In this document: positions 1 to 10,763 of the stretch, piece by piece
How the letters are laid out: each line of letters begins with the position of its first letter
Position numbering within the stretch: the first letter of the stretch is position 1
Assembly (NCBI GenBank): GCA_010645155.1
Contig: CM021318.1
Coordinates: 871,356-935,355 of the forward strand
Length of the DNA: 64,000 bases
From: Tigriopus japonicus
Taxonomy: Eukaryota > Arthropoda > Copepoda > Harpacticoida > Harpacticidae
Direction: 5' to 3'
The notes under the pieces: generated by a model
The model's database searches: none
Told to the model about the DNA's origin: nothing
What the model saw: the letters and a program-made list of their open reading frames with translations, nothing else
Made by a program: the position numbers and the translations under genes

Positions 1-769
1 AAAGCACCCTCCAAGCATGCTTCCATTCTTGACTTCAGGCGCATTTTTAGCCTAATTTTTAGATTAAACATCCATTACATTTAAGCTGACAATCATATGG
101 CGTCATTTTAGAAGCTTGAAAACGTTGAGAGAGTGAGGTTGGGCTCTATTTGTACCAAATTCTTGATAAGGTAACAGGAAGTATGTAATTGTCAAACTAA
201 CAACTGAACAAGCTGACATGGCAATTCCTAAGCGGTGTCAATCATCATAATGGCCACACATGTTCATTGCTTATATATTGAGGATAAAGTGAAAGGGTAA
301 GTCTCCTTTGGTTCACTTTTAAGCCTGGTTTAATGATTACATGTCTGGGCTTAACTGTGTTAATAAATACGCTCCTCTCCGATTGGAAGAGTTGACTATT
401 TAAATCAATGAAGATCAGATTTATAATCGTTTAACGATAACCATAACGAAAATTGACTTGTAATAGGGAGTGTGAATAAATACCCTGGCATTGAATGTCA
501 TACATAAAAAGTAGGATATCTCGACGGTCATGACGGCCATTGAATGGCTCAGAAGAAAGATCACGGAACGAAGATAAAATTGTAGCACCCCATGGAATGG
601 CAAGCAAGAAATCACGGAGTTAGAAGATTCTTGAACGGAAAACGTACACCTAAAACAAAAATTAATAAAAACATGATTTGGATCTCTATCTGCTAATGGA
701 ATAATTTTACCTGAGAAAAGAGCTGGGTAAGGCGGGAAAGACGTCAATACGGGATCAAAGGCAAACACA
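1..769. other. AT-rich sequence without a recognisable gene
   Basis: I see no exon with convincing codon structure, no RNA gene and no clear repeat here. A minus-strand open stretch at 421-768 lacks domain-like composition and is probably chance. Confidence 0.4.
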
Positions 770-797
770 TTGACAAAAAGGGGCGCCTTTTACAGAA

Positions 798-1130
798 ATC
801 GTGTTGTCTTCCATGGACATCGTCTCCACGGACATCGTCTCCACGGACATCGTGTTGTCTTCCATGGACATCGTCTCCACGGACATCGTGTTGTCTTCCA
901 TGGACATCGTGTTGTCTTCCATGGACATCGTGTTGTCTTCCATGGACATCGTGTTGTCTTCCATGGACATCGTGTTGTCTTCCATGGACATCGTGTTGTC
1001 TTCCATGGACATCGTGTTGTCTTCCATGGACATCGTGTTGTCTTCCATGGACATCGTGTTGTCTTCCATGGACATCGTCTCACAGACATTGTGTTGTCTT
1101 TCATGGACATCGTCTCCATGGACATCGCAT
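798..1130. repeat. 21-bp minisatellite with 15-bp variant units
   Basis: The unit reads catcgtgttgtcttccatgg plus one a (21 bp). About nine uninterrupted units run through roughly 890-1080. At the left end, shorter 15-bp units (catcgtctccacgga) alternate with full units, as if six internal bases were lost. The right edge (about 1080-1130) is degenerate. Both unit sizes are multiples of three and lack stops in several frames, so long open frames appear on both strands. These are by-products of the repeat rather than genes. Confidence 0.92.
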
Positions 1131-1419
1131 CGTCAAATTGAATCGTAAAGACTACGGAATCGAAGGAGGGGCTGAGCTGTGTATTTAATTGCACCCTAAA
1201 ATATTGGTTATAATAATTGACGTGAAACTCTAATTATGGAATTAATATTTTACCTTTGGATTAGAGTTGAGTGGAATAGGTAGTTCGAAAAGGGATCGAA
1301 TGATATGGCCATCATGAAAACAATGAAACAACATGGAAGAGTTTAAAGCACAAGATGAGGGACGGAGGAGGGTCATGACGCAAAAGGAACGGAAGAAAAT
1401 GATAAGAAAGCTAAAATAA

Positions 1420-2840
1420 TTACAAGGGATATTGGTCGCTAATGCAGGCCAACATGACGCAAAATAAATCCAATTGGACATTTTGTGAATGGGCACGTCG
1501 CCACATGTACTCCGCCAAGTAAGTGCTGATCAGGCGACCTGATGTCCCAGCTTGACGCTTTAACTTTCTTTTCATCTGCATCTACGTTCCTTCAATAGTT
1601 TGCGTGTGAATCCGCGGATCCAACGGATCAACGAAATTTCGTTGGTGCACGATGACTGAATGGCTATAAATGCCCCCTCCAATTTGATCAATTCGATCAT
1701 AGCTGGCCCACCCATCTGAGTAGATGTGAGTTCCTGGATGAATATTGTCCACGATAGCTTCTTCCAATGTTTGACGGTTTCGGTTTGGGACCTCAATCAT
1801 AAAACAACGACCCGTCCTTCTCTCAACCCCACCGAAGATCCATCTTGATCTAGGCCAACGACCTCTGTGGTATTTAGCCTTGGCCACCAAGCTTTCGTCG
1901 ATCTCGACCTCTTCCGGCACTGCCTGACCATCCTCGTCGATAAAAATTCCACCAATCTTGTCGTTATTGTCCAATAAGTATTGCTGCAAGAAAAATAATC
2001 AATTCTTATCTAGTGTAAATTCAAGTTTACGAGAAAAAAAACAATTTCTTGGTAACAACTACACAATTGAAACAAATGAGACTCTTCTTTTTTGACGTTT
2101 TTCCCATTCTTGCAGGTAAAGAAGGAATGCAACATCTTGACGACTGCAAAAATTCTTATCTAGCAATGTATTATTCAATTAAAATTTTAGGATTTGATAG
2201 CCAGAAGATCCTCAAAAGCAATAGAAAACAGCCATAACAGCTTTTTTTTTTTTGTTGCGGACTTCCTGGCAATCAAATCCTAGAATTTTAATTGAATAAT
2301 ACATTGCTAGATAAGAATTTTTGCCCTCACTAAAAACAGTTTTTCTTTGTCTTTTTTCACTACACTTAAAATATCAATGCATTTATCACCTTAGAATTCT
2401 CTATTGTATATTACCTGACACACGTCACGGTGGAAATTCGCCCAGTCTGTGAGGGTTTTTTCAGACAATACCCCACATTCCCACGATATATTTTTCAACA
2501 AGGCATCTCTTGCCCAAAAGTATGTGAACATAACTAATTGGTGCAAATCTAATCTGGATCGATAATAAAAGCTTCCGTGACGTATAGATCTCATCGAGTT
2601 ACAGATGGGGCACCTCCATTGATACTTGTCAATGCCTGGGGGGTCAAGCCGAAGTTCACGGGGTCGTTGGCAACCAAGGCAGAGACTTTGATTTGCCAGC
2701 AACCTTCGTTTTGTCAAGAACATGATGGTTTCCTCTTGAATCTGGAGACTCAGAGAAAGCTGAATCACGGCTATCTTCTCATTGAAAATTTCGTCTCTGG
2801 TCATTATTGTTTCTGGTGGGATGATTTCCGTTGGATGCAT
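1420..2840 (-). pseudogene. Merlin-type (IS1595/ISXO2-like) DDE transposase, broken by one stop codon
   Basis: Two exons fit together on the minus strand. Exon 1 is 2840-2415 and ends CAG before GTAATA. Exon 2 begins at 1983 after a TTGCAG acceptor; both are phase 0. Exon 1 has a zinc ribbon (CLGC about 30 residues before CPIC) followed by a helical region rich in aromatics. Exon 2 has the ISXO2-type catalytic core: first Asp in EVEIDES, second in YSDGW, and Glu in the TQTIEGT motif. Directly after that Glu motif, at the place where the family has a conserved Trp, there is TAG (1582-1584). The same frame then stays open for 53 more codons, with family-like residues, to a TAA at 1420-1422. The simplest reading is a TGG to TAG change in an otherwise intact copy of about 330 codons. 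Terminal inverted repeats were not identified. It is likely a dead or non-autonomous eukaryotic Merlin element. Confidence 0.85.
2132..2338. mobile_element. Fold-back (inverted-repeat) element inside the Merlin intron
   Basis: The stretch 2147-2198 is repeated in inverse orientation at 2272-2323 with one mismatch over 52 bp. A less perfect extension of about 14 bp continues inward on both sides (2199-2212 and 2258-2271). The loop contains a T-run. It lies wholly inside the intron (1984-2414) of the Merlin transposase, so it may be a small MITE that landed there or part of an intron hairpin. The outer borders given are approximate. Confidence 0.8.
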
Positions 2841-3609
2841 GTTGAATTTAAACTTGGTGCACTCCTCGAGAAACTAAGGAAAAATAACGCCTGTTCCCGC
2901 CAAAAGCCTGTTCGATTAGTCCTTCCTTCTCGTCCAAGTTGCTCGTACCGAATTCATTCTCTTCACGATTTCCATCCCAGCGTTTAGGTCGTTGGGTACT
3001 CGCTCATGACTATATATGGTCACATGGCCTACCGTTCTCCCAACTTCTTCCCTTCCCTTCTTCCCTTTCAAAATCAAGCACGCTCTCAACCTAACAGAAG
3101 TGTTCGATCTCGTCTAGCTGTTCGCACTGTCTTCCCTTTGCCTATGCGCACCGGCGTCGCAATCGAGCACGCTCTCAACCTAACAGACGAGTCGCCTCCC
3201 TTTGACGGCGAACGACCGACTACAGGATTACCGAAGGTTATTTATAAACGGCTTGCGCAAGCATTAAACGCTTACTTCTAGGCCCAAAGGCCACTCAGGA
3301 CATTCTTTCCTTTGGATCATCATGTCCTGAGTCAGCACTCAAAAACTAGATAACCGACTTCAGGAATCTCCCTTCCTTCTAATGCCTCGTTCTCCTCCTG
3401 TCTTCCATTCATGCGTGTATGTTTGTAGTTTTCCATACGTCGTTTTAGGTGGATGGAGATATATCAAACTAATCGCACTGACAATCGCGGCACAGATGAA
3501 AAACAATGCTTAAGTGCCTTTAATTGAATTCCATTGTCTTCCGTGATAAGATTGCCTTATTATTCAGCCTCGTTTAAGTGAATCCGGTGATCTGATAGTT
3601 TGTTGCACT
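2841..3609. other. Spacer between the transposon and the hydrolase gene; short duplicated motif
   Basis: A 21-bp segment (agcacgctctcaacctaacag) occurs twice, at about 3076-3096 and 3165-3185, suggesting a local tandem duplication of about 90 bp. The segment 3006-3281 is open on the plus strand but resembles no protein I know. The rest should include the promoter and 5' UTR of the gene starting at 3610; I see no TATA box there. Confidence 0.4.
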
Positions 3610-4575
3610 ATGACGGTCAACCTCAGCGTGTCCGAGCTTAAGCCCAACCCCGATTGTGTCGATCCAGACATTCAAAGTCACACCTATCGGCTCCAGCTTC
3701 AGATTCAACCCACTTCTCAGGCCAATGTCACTGAAATCACCTTGCAAGGGGCTCGATTTGCGCCCTTATCCTCGGCTCCCCCACCACGGGCTTTGATTGT
3801 GGTCAATCACGGCTACGGCGAATATCTGTCTTCGACATACACGAGTTATGTCATTCCTCAATTGGTCAAGCGTCTCTCAGCCGTGGTTTTCGGCCACGAT
3901 CACGTCGGTCATGGGCGATCCTCAGGGGAACGTTGTCAAACCAAAGTGGATTATACTCACGATTACGCCATTCCCGTGATTGAACATTGCCGATATATGC
4001 AAGGGCTCTATCCGAATCTGCCACTCTTCGTGTTGGGTCACTCCATGGGCGGACTCATCTCGCTTTTGGCCGTGTTAGCCGCGCCTGAGCCTTCTTTCTT
4101 TAAGGGAGCCGTGCTCATGGCTCCGCTTATTGAGGTCGATCCTTCCATGGCCACGCCGTGTAACATCTTCATGGCCAAATGGTTGACCAATATCTTGCCC
4201 CGCTTGCAGATATCGAAGGTGGTGAGTGAAGCTATCACGCGAAATCAAATGGCTTTGGATGAAATGCTGGCCGATAAACTCAATTACGACGGTGGGGTCA
4301 AGGTCAAGTTCGCCTTTTACGGCCTTCATGCTTTGGAGTATCTGGAAAAGTCTTTGGGGAAGATAAAATTGCCTTTGCTGATTCAACAGGGTGCTATGGA
4401 CACCATTGTTCGACCTGAGGGAGCTCGAAAACTGTTTGCCACGGTGCCTGCTGAAGATAAGCGATTGTTGGAATATCCGGAGGCCTTCCATAACATGTAT
4501 ATCGAGTTCGAAGTGGTGGTTAAGAAAGTCGTGGATGATGAAATTGAATGGTTGGCGAAACGTCTTAACATTTAA
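3610..4575 (+). CDS. Monoglyceride-lipase-like alpha/beta hydrolase
   Basis: This intronless frame of 321 residues is a complete serine hydrolase of the monoacylglycerol lipase / lysophospholipase fold. In order it shows a core strand with VVNHGYGEY (residues 65-72, oxyanion HG), HDHVGHGRSSG near 96-106, the nucleophile elbow GHSMGG with Ser145, an acid Asp264 in QQGAMDTIV, and the catalytic His294 in EAFHNMY. Family members release glycerol and fatty acid from monoacylglycerols; the substrate here is inferred. There is no signal peptide or membrane segment, so it is probably cytosolic or peripheral. The length matches the family (about 300). An AATAAA follows at 4701-4706, 126 bp after the stop, and TANGO6 starts only 198 bp downstream on the same strand. 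Lack of introns next to a multi-exon neighbour could mean an old retrocopy, but its good open frame argues that it is functional. Confidence 0.85.
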   Translation: MTVNLSVSELKPNPDCVDPDIQSHTYRLQLQIQPTSQANVTEITLQGARFAPLSSAPPPRALIVVNHGYGEYLSSTYTSYVIPQLVKRLSAVVFGHDHVGHGRSSGERCQTKVDYTHDYAIPVIEHCRYMQGLYPNLPLFVLGHSMGGLISLLAVLAAPEPSFFKGAVLMAPLIEVDPSMATPCNIFMAKWLTNILPRLQISKVVSEAITRNQMALDEMLADKLNYDGGVKVKFAFYGLHALEYLEKSLGKIKLPLLIQQGAMDTIVRPEGARKLFATVPAEDKRLLEYPEAFHNMYIEFEVVVKKVVDDEIEWLAKRLNI

Positions 4576-4700
4576 AAAATGCCATACTAACGTTTCTGTG
4601 ATTAGAGATTTGATATTTTTGATAGTTTACCCAAGGTGCTCTTAGAAACTGACCCGGTCCATTTGATATTGTTTCGTTTTATTAAGTGTACATTAAGCGA

Positions 4701-4706
4701 AATAAA
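4701..4706 (+). terminator. Polyadenylation signal AATAAA of the lipase-like gene
   Basis: The canonical hexamer lies 126 bp after the stop codon at 4575. It is followed 65 bp later by the splice acceptor that opens TANGO6. Confidence 0.6.
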
Positions 4707-4773
4707 AAGGAATTTACTCATTGATACAATGTTGGATTGAGTTGTCAATATTTCGTTGCATTTGTTTCAGACC

Positions 4774-7700
4774 ATGGACGAGCATAAACGTATATTCAAG
4801 GTCCTTTCGGAGTTGATTCAACCCCTAGAGGACAAGATTCAAATTGTGAGTCAGCCTCAAGAAAGAATCGATCCGGACATGGCCTTGGATGCCATTTTGG
4901 CTCAGAAAATATCCGACGCCGCTGATCTGCGATGGAGTTTTGTCACCAGGATCTTGGCGCACTTGGAAGACATTACAAAATCTCCGTCGCTGAAAGATTT
5001 TTCTGACGTTCTACTTAGTGTCAAAGAGCAAAAAGATATATCCACCTCTATGCAGTTGGTCATTGCTTTGGGCATCTTACCTAATCTCATCCCCGAAGTC
5101 GGTTTGTCGATCGAAAAACGTTCAAAATTCATTCAGAACTGCATGATCAGCCAAAAGGAAATCCACATCGACCAAGTAAGTCGATAAACATAGAGCTTTA
5201 AAGACTTTCTTACTAATGTCGGGCATTATTTTTCAAGAAATATTGGAAACTTGCATTCGTTGCTAAAAGTGTACTCACGCTTATTGAAGAACCCTCAATT
5301 TCGGAGGTGATTTTATCCAAGCACTTGGGCGACATGCTAGCCATGTTCATCCAGCTAGGTCACGCCCCTTTAAAGAAGCCAAACCCTCCCAATGTTCCTA
5401 CTAAGCCCAAAGAGTATGTGATGACTCCCGAACGGTTCGAACAACTCACCCAAGATCAGACGTTCTTCCGCCTGAAACTCACAGAAATCTTGGACAAGCT
5501 GTATCAACCATTGGTGGTGAAACATCTCCTCGTTATTCAATCGAATTCAAAAGGGCCCAAATGGGTCAAACGAGTTTGTGGAGAGTTCCTAAGTGAATGC
5601 CTAAGGAAAGAACAGGGTCTTATGAACGTCATCCGAGGGGTCATGGATGTGGGAGTTGGGACCGAGTCATCTACTCAACGTTATCAAATCATTGCTCAAG
5701 TTCTCGCTAATCCACCTGCTAGCTCGTATAAAAACACTGAAGTCTACTACGAAAAGATTTGCCCTCAGATCTTGGACATCCTGGCTCTAAAATCTCATCC
5801 AGAGAGCCAACATTTCCAATTAATTGCGTGTGCTTGCGTCAAGACAATCTCCGAAAGGTCCCTCATTCTTTCGCGACGTTATCTACTTGATAAGATCATG
5901 GAAACCTTCCTCCGAATGAACGCCATTCACCCTAATCCGGCCAATGAAGTCTCAGAAGAAACCATTGAGAAGAATCTTAATCTCCTACATCTCATCTTTG
6001 TCCTTGGAAACGATCCATCTGGAGTATTTCTATCTCACTTAGAGCCCATTTTATTGGTTCTCATGGAGCTCCATTGTGCCGTCACATACGGCGTATCGCC
6101 ACTGAAAAAGCCCTTGGAAGAGCTCCTACTAAGGTACCTGAAATGCAGTTCCAATTCGGACAGTATCAAGGCTGTGAAGGCATTTGCCTTTAAGGATTTG
6201 GGACACTGCCAGGATGGCCTCAATCGCTTCCAATTGCCTCGAGAGGGAATCAAATTCCATAATGGGGAACAAGGCGGTATTCAAATGATATACCAGCCCA
6301 ATGAGCTCGACGAGCAGTTTTACGTGTCGGACGATGAAAAATCCATTGTCATTGTGGACCTTCTCCAGGATTGCAAGGATAAATCTTTGGCCACTGACTT
6401 CTTCATTTCTCTTCTTAAAGATTTGTCTGAGTTGATGGGTCGAATTGCGCGCGAACAAAGCCCGCCAATTTCAAACGTGAACTCTGAATCTCTGGAAGAG
6501 AAACTCCTCTCATTTGAGCGAGATCTAGACAAAACCATGTTGAAATTGCGGAAGAACCTAATGATTGTAAGATTGTTAGGGCTATTGTCAGAGGATGACA
6601 AAATTCAGCAGAATCTTATGAAGGATTCGGAGCAATTGCTGGAGTTTGTTTGCCTCACAATCGAACGATGTGCCATGTCTTGTGCCAATGAGGATAATGA
6701 GGAAGAGGATGGATCTCAAATATTGGAAGCTCAAAGCCTCATGATGGCTTTGACCTTGCTCTCAGTAAAAGTCACTCAACCTGATGTCCAAATCGACGAA
6801 TGGAAACGACTCCAAGCCTGCTTGAATGACTTAGACACACTTGGCAAGAAATATCCTGATGAACGCGCTCGCCAATTGGCTCGACGATTGAAACTTCTTA
6901 TCGCCACCCATGGAGCTGTGATGGATCATAAAGTAAGTTATTCCCAATGGATGGATACCTTTCTGGATCCTTTTGATTAACATTATTTTTAGGATGAGAT
7001 GGAGCGGCACATCAAGACCATGTTTTCCAAGGTTGATGACATCCATAACATCTCGGAGAAAGTGAAGCAAATGAAAGTCAATCCAGAATACGGAACGAAG
7101 AGCAATCCTGAAGAAGGAAACTGTAGTTACGAAGAGGCCCTTCAATCTCTTACCGATCCCTTGTTACCAGTTCGAGGTCATGGATTAATTGCCTTGACTA
7201 GACTCGTGGATCAAAAAGATGAAGCCACGTTGAAAAATATTAAGAAAGTCATGGACATTTTTAGGGTAAGATTCAAGTCGTGTCATATTTAATTTTCTTT
7301 AAAGTGACATTTCAACCTCACAACTAAATTTAGGACAATCTTGCGGATGATGATACTTACATTTACCTGCAAGCAATCTATGGTTTGGTGACATGTGCCA
7401 ACTATGATCCTCCTTTGGTGATCGACTTACTCACTCGTGAATTTGCTCTCATCGATGATCGGAAATATATTGGAGAAATGGCGATTGAAGTGCGGACCAA
7501 GATTGGCGAGGCCTTGGTGAGAGTGACCAAGACCTTGAATGAGCTCACACCCAAGTTCAAAAACCAATTGCTCAATCCATTTCTCGGCCAATTGAACCAT
7601 CCCGATGAACTAGTTCGTGCTTCATGTTTGAGTAATTTGGGAGAAGTTTGTGCAAATCTCAAATATTCATTGGGAATGATTTTGGACGAGGTAAGAGGTT

Positions 7701-8164
7701 TCATTTTTATTGGCATCCAACCTCAGATTTCGATTTCGCCAATTTATTAATAGGTGTTCATGTGTCTCCATCAAGTCATTCAGACTGACAAATCGATTCA
7801 AGTTCGCCGAGCGGCTGTCTTAGTGGTCAGTTTGATTCTCCAAGGACTTGGTCAAGATGCGTTAAAAATACTTCAAAGCTATATCAAAGAAATCTACAAG
7901 TAAGTATTTTTCCACATTCGTCATCGCACCCTTTTGTATATCCTGTCTAGACACTGGAGATAAAAGAAAAGCTTCCATAAATAAAGATGCTTCTTTACTT
8001 GCAGAACATTGGTTCAACTCCGAAGAACCGAAACGGATTCACCTCTTCTTCAGCACGTCGATATTGCCCTAAGCGAAATCGACGACATTGTTCGAAGGTT
8101 CTTCCAGCCTGAGCTAAACCATACCAAAAAGATTTACGTGCTGGATACGCCCGAAAATGACTAA
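4774..8164 (+). CDS. TANGO6: TANGO6 / RTP1 homologue (transport and Golgi organisation protein 6)
   Basis: Six exons join to 1010 residues: 4774-5175, 5238-6932, 6993-7265, 7334-7690, 7754-7899 and 8005-8164. All introns are GT..AG and 60-105 bp long. The product is an all-helical HEAT-repeat-like protein. The C-terminal half carries the RTP1_C1-type region (DPLLPVRGHGLIALTRLVD, then the exon-4 stretch to LGEVCANLKYSLG) and ends with the RTP1_C2-type segment (VRRAAVLVVSLILQGLGQDA). Human TANGO6 is near 1090 residues, so length fits. The yeast relative Rtp1 aids nuclear import of RNA polymerase II, and fly Tango6 came from a Golgi-organisation screen. The start ATG is only three bases behind a tttgtttcag acceptor (exon edge 4771), so an upstream non-coding exon or a trans-spliced leader must supply the 5' end. 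Exon 2 uses an AAG acceptor at 5235-5237. The stop is TAA at 8162-8164. Confidence 0.9.
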
Positions 8165-8185
8165 ACTTAATGGCTACACTGAAAT

Positions 8186-8191
8186 AATAAA
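8186..8191 (+). terminator. Polyadenylation signal AATAAA of TANGO6
   Basis: The hexamer begins 22 bp after the TANGO6 stop codon. That leaves about 150 bp for the METTL2 promoter. Confidence 0.6.
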
Positions 8192-8206
8192 AGTACATCC
8201 TCTTTG

Positions 8207-8258
8207 ACCAATCACTTGCCTCCTAGACTTTCCCCAACAAATCTTAGCCAATCAGAAT
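8207..8258 (+). promoter_or_regulatory. Two CCAAT boxes upstream of METTL2
   Basis: GACCAATCAC (around 8207) and AGCCAATCAG (around 8248) are spaced about 40 bp apart, an arrangement typical of NF-Y promoters. They lie 100-140 bp before the METTL2 start. A CACGTG E-box follows at about 8330. These sites suggest that METTL2 has its own promoter despite the short gap from TANGO6. Confidence 0.45.
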
Positions 8259-8349
8259 CCACAATAACAGAAAGACTGCAAACGACAACAGCATGCTTCC
8301 TTAGTTGGTTAGCTCAATATTTCATGGAACACGTGTGTATATAATTAAT

Positions 8350-9249
8350 ATGGATTCAAAAGAGAGCAAACGCCCTGCCTTTGGTAATCGGTTTTTAACC
8401 GACGATCAAGAAGTATTTGATCACAATGCCTGGGACAACGTAGATTGGGACGAGGAGCACTTGCAAAAAGTCCACCAACAGATCCAAGACAATTCCAACC
8501 ACAAAATGAGTCCGGAACGACGTCAAGAACTCGAAGAAAAAGCCAGTTGGCATTGGGATCAGTTCTACCAAATCCACCAGAACCGATTCTTTAAAGACCG
8601 CAAATGGCTCTTTACCGAATTTCCTGCCTTAACCGCCCTTGAAAATGAGTCCGGACAGCCCTTGGCCATGTTAGAAGTGGGTTGTGGTGTGGGAAATACA
8701 GTCTTTCCGGTTTTAGAAGTGGTTCGAAATCCCCAATTCAGATTATACTGCTGTGATTTCTCACCCGTGGCCGTGGATGTCTTGAAGGCTGATAAAAACT
8801 TTGATTCAGTGAGGTGTATTCCTTTTGTGTGTGATATAGGATCGGTAGAATCATGGTCATCTTCCCCCATTCCGTCCGAGACCTTGGATGTGGTTACCAT
8901 GATATTTTGCCTGTCGGCTTTGGAACCCGAACAAATGACCGTGGCTTTGAGATCCCTCTATGATCGACTAAAACCTGGAGGTTGTGTCCTATTTCGGGAT
9001 TACGGCCAATATGACTTGGCCCAAGTTCGATTTAAGCCCGGGAAATGCCTGGCGGACAATTTTTATGTCCGAGGCGATGGCACACGGGTGTTTTTCTTCT
9101 CTCAGGCCAAGATCAAGGAGATTTTCGAAAAGGCCGGCTTTGTGGAGAAACAGAATATTTTAGATAAACGATTGCAAGTCAATCGTGGCAAACAACTCAA
9201 GATGTACCGAGTTTGGATCCAAGCTCAATATGTCAAACCAGAATCATAG
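8350..9249 (+). CDS. METTL2: METTL2-type tRNA N3-methylcytidine methyltransferase
   Basis: This single exon encodes 299 residues. The N-terminus (RPAFGNRFLTDDQEVFDHNA, then WDNVDW) is the METTL2 signature. FFKDRKWLFTEFP, the SAM-binding motif I LEVGCGVGNTVFP (108-120), DFSPVAVD and the C-terminal block RGDGTRVFFF..RLQVNRGKQLKMYRVW follow in family order. The enzyme uses S-adenosylmethionine to form m3C at position 32 of threonine and arginine tRNAs; human METTL2 works with DALRD3 for the arginine tRNAs. The human protein is about 378 residues, and the difference is mostly a low-complexity insert before the SAM motif that is missing here. I chose the ATG at 8350 because the family motif starts seven residues later; an in-frame ATG at 8305 would add 15 residues. 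It converges on PITHD1, and the two stops lie 95 bp apart. Confidence 0.92.
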   Translation: MDSKESKRPAFGNRFLTDDQEVFDHNAWDNVDWDEEHLQKVHQQIQDNSNHKMSPERRQELEEKASWHWDQFYQIHQNRFFKDRKWLFTEFPALTALENESGQPLAMLEVGCGVGNTVFPVLEVVRNPQFRLYCCDFSPVAVDVLKADKNFDSVRCIPFVCDIGSVESWSSSPIPSETLDVVTMIFCLSALEPEQMTVALRSLYDRLKPGGCVLFRDYGQYDLAQVRFKPGKCLADNFYVRGDGTRVFFFSQAKIKEIFEKAGFVEKQNILDKRLQVNRGKQLKMYRVWIQAQYVKPES

Positions 9250-9344
9250 TGAATACAGAACAGTAATTTTTTCAATATTTGATTGTATGTATTTATTTCG
9301 AAGTCACGTAACAAAATTGAAAGGTTGTCAGCTTGGAGATTGAG

Positions 9345-10763
9345 TTAAAATTGGGGATTATGACTGATGTTCAAGTCTTTGAGATCTTGTTTGTGATCTT
9401 CCATCATGGGTCGGGCCTCGTAGACCGTGTTCACCACGCCCACTCGATTCGATTTGAAAAACTCGCCTTTCAAACCAATGTAGTAGATTTTTGTCTCATC
9501 GTCACCGTAATTCGAAGGGAAATGAATGGTAAGGTGATGCACATTCGAGAAGCTGACCACTCTATCCAGAGTCAAAGAGAAACAAATTAGAAATCATTTG
9601 AAACTTTGAACCACTTTATCTGGGTTCATGCTTCATAGTCTCTGAAACACGACCTAACCCATATATATTCAGTTAAAAACAATTTGCCATGAGGGTTGGA
9701 TACATCAATTTGTCCGTCACCCAAAAATATTCAGTCCAAGGTGGAAATGGAAAATATCTCAAAATGAAAATATTTTTCACGCGACCAAAAAACACATTTT
9801 GTTTATTGTACATATAAATCTGAACATAAGAATAAAGTTGTTACTGACAAAGAATACTCATTTACCCATACTTGATTATTTTCTAATATTTCGTAAACTG
9901 CACTGTGTGTTTACCAGGTTGTACATCAATCTAAACCTGCTTCTTTCTTTCTTTAAGTATTTTTTCTCATGCCATTTCATTTGGTTCGCTGATGTGTTAA
10001 AGGGTTAAAGTGATATTCTCATGTTTCAAAATTGCTTTGAGCCTGCCTCGCTTCTAGGACTTGTAAGAGTTTAGCTTGTAAAAGCTAGAAATAAGACCAA
10101 GATAAATCGCAGTTTTCTCATCTGAACCACTTTCTCTTCTTTGCTCAAAGACCAAGACAAAGAGCCTCGTTTGTCATACTGTTGGTGTGCACAAAAAATG
10201 TTTTTTTAGTTCTCTAGCTTGGACTAAGAGCCCTTTTGACCGTTTATTATGATCTTACTTGGTGGGATATTCCACTTTGCCCTCGGGATCCTTGACCACC
10301 TCAAACTCTTGGTCGGCTTTAGCTCGAGCTTCGTCAAAGGTCATGTGTTCCCGATTTTTGAACAAACGCATCTTTTGCGGATGCGTCTGATCTTCGCCGC
10401 CCACCACAATAATGCCTTTAAGCTTGACATTTCCGGAGAAAGGGATATTAAAGAGCAGCTCTTCATCAGCATCAGACACCACGCAATCCGTTTTGTCCAA
10501 ACGTTGATCCCAGGATTTGAAAACGAGTTTGCCGGATCCATCCACGGTCTCATTCAAACATTCGACCTCGTCCAGATTGATCTTTTGATATAGGCTGTAT
10601 TGAAAGCCCATGGAATCCGAATCCTCGGCAGACACGCCCACATCGGGACCTCCGTGATTGCCATGACCACAACACCCTGTCATGGAAATATCATTGCATT
10701 GCTTATCCCGTTGTTGACTCGTATCTTTGTATTATTTATTGGCTTACCGTGATTGTGGGCCAT
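9345..10763 (-). CDS. PITHD1: PITH domain-containing protein 1
   Basis: Three exons on the minus strand give 216 residues: 10763-10748 (MAHNH plus one base), 10676-10259 and 9561-9345. Human PITHD1 has 211. The His/Gly/Cys-rich start (HGCCGHGNHGG) matches the family. The PITH domain fills the rest: LNETVDGSG, DADEELLFNIPFSGNVKLKG, MRLFKN, then in the last exon FSNVHHLTIHFPSNYG and IYYIGLKGEF. PITH domains bind the 26S proteasome in the thioredoxin-like TXNL1; PITHD1 itself has been linked to proteasome function and cell differentiation in animals. The first intron is 71 bp and the second about 700 bp. Exon 3 joins as AA|A, restoring Lys-Val-Val-Ser-Phe. The 3' end faces METTL2. Confidence 0.92.

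Noticed and set aside
798..1130. CRISPR-like regular repeats
   Set aside because: Repeats are contiguous without unique spacers, and the genome is eukaryotic.
755..1194. Several open frames on both strands with repeating MSMEDNT- or LSSMDIV-type proteins
   Set aside because: They are all readings of the 21/15-bp minisatellite, whose period is divisible by three; no start context, splice sites or domain supports any of them.
1200..3000. Terminal inverted repeats of the Merlin element
   Set aside because: I compared the flanks of the transposase frame by eye and found no convincing pair; an alignment of several copies would be needed.
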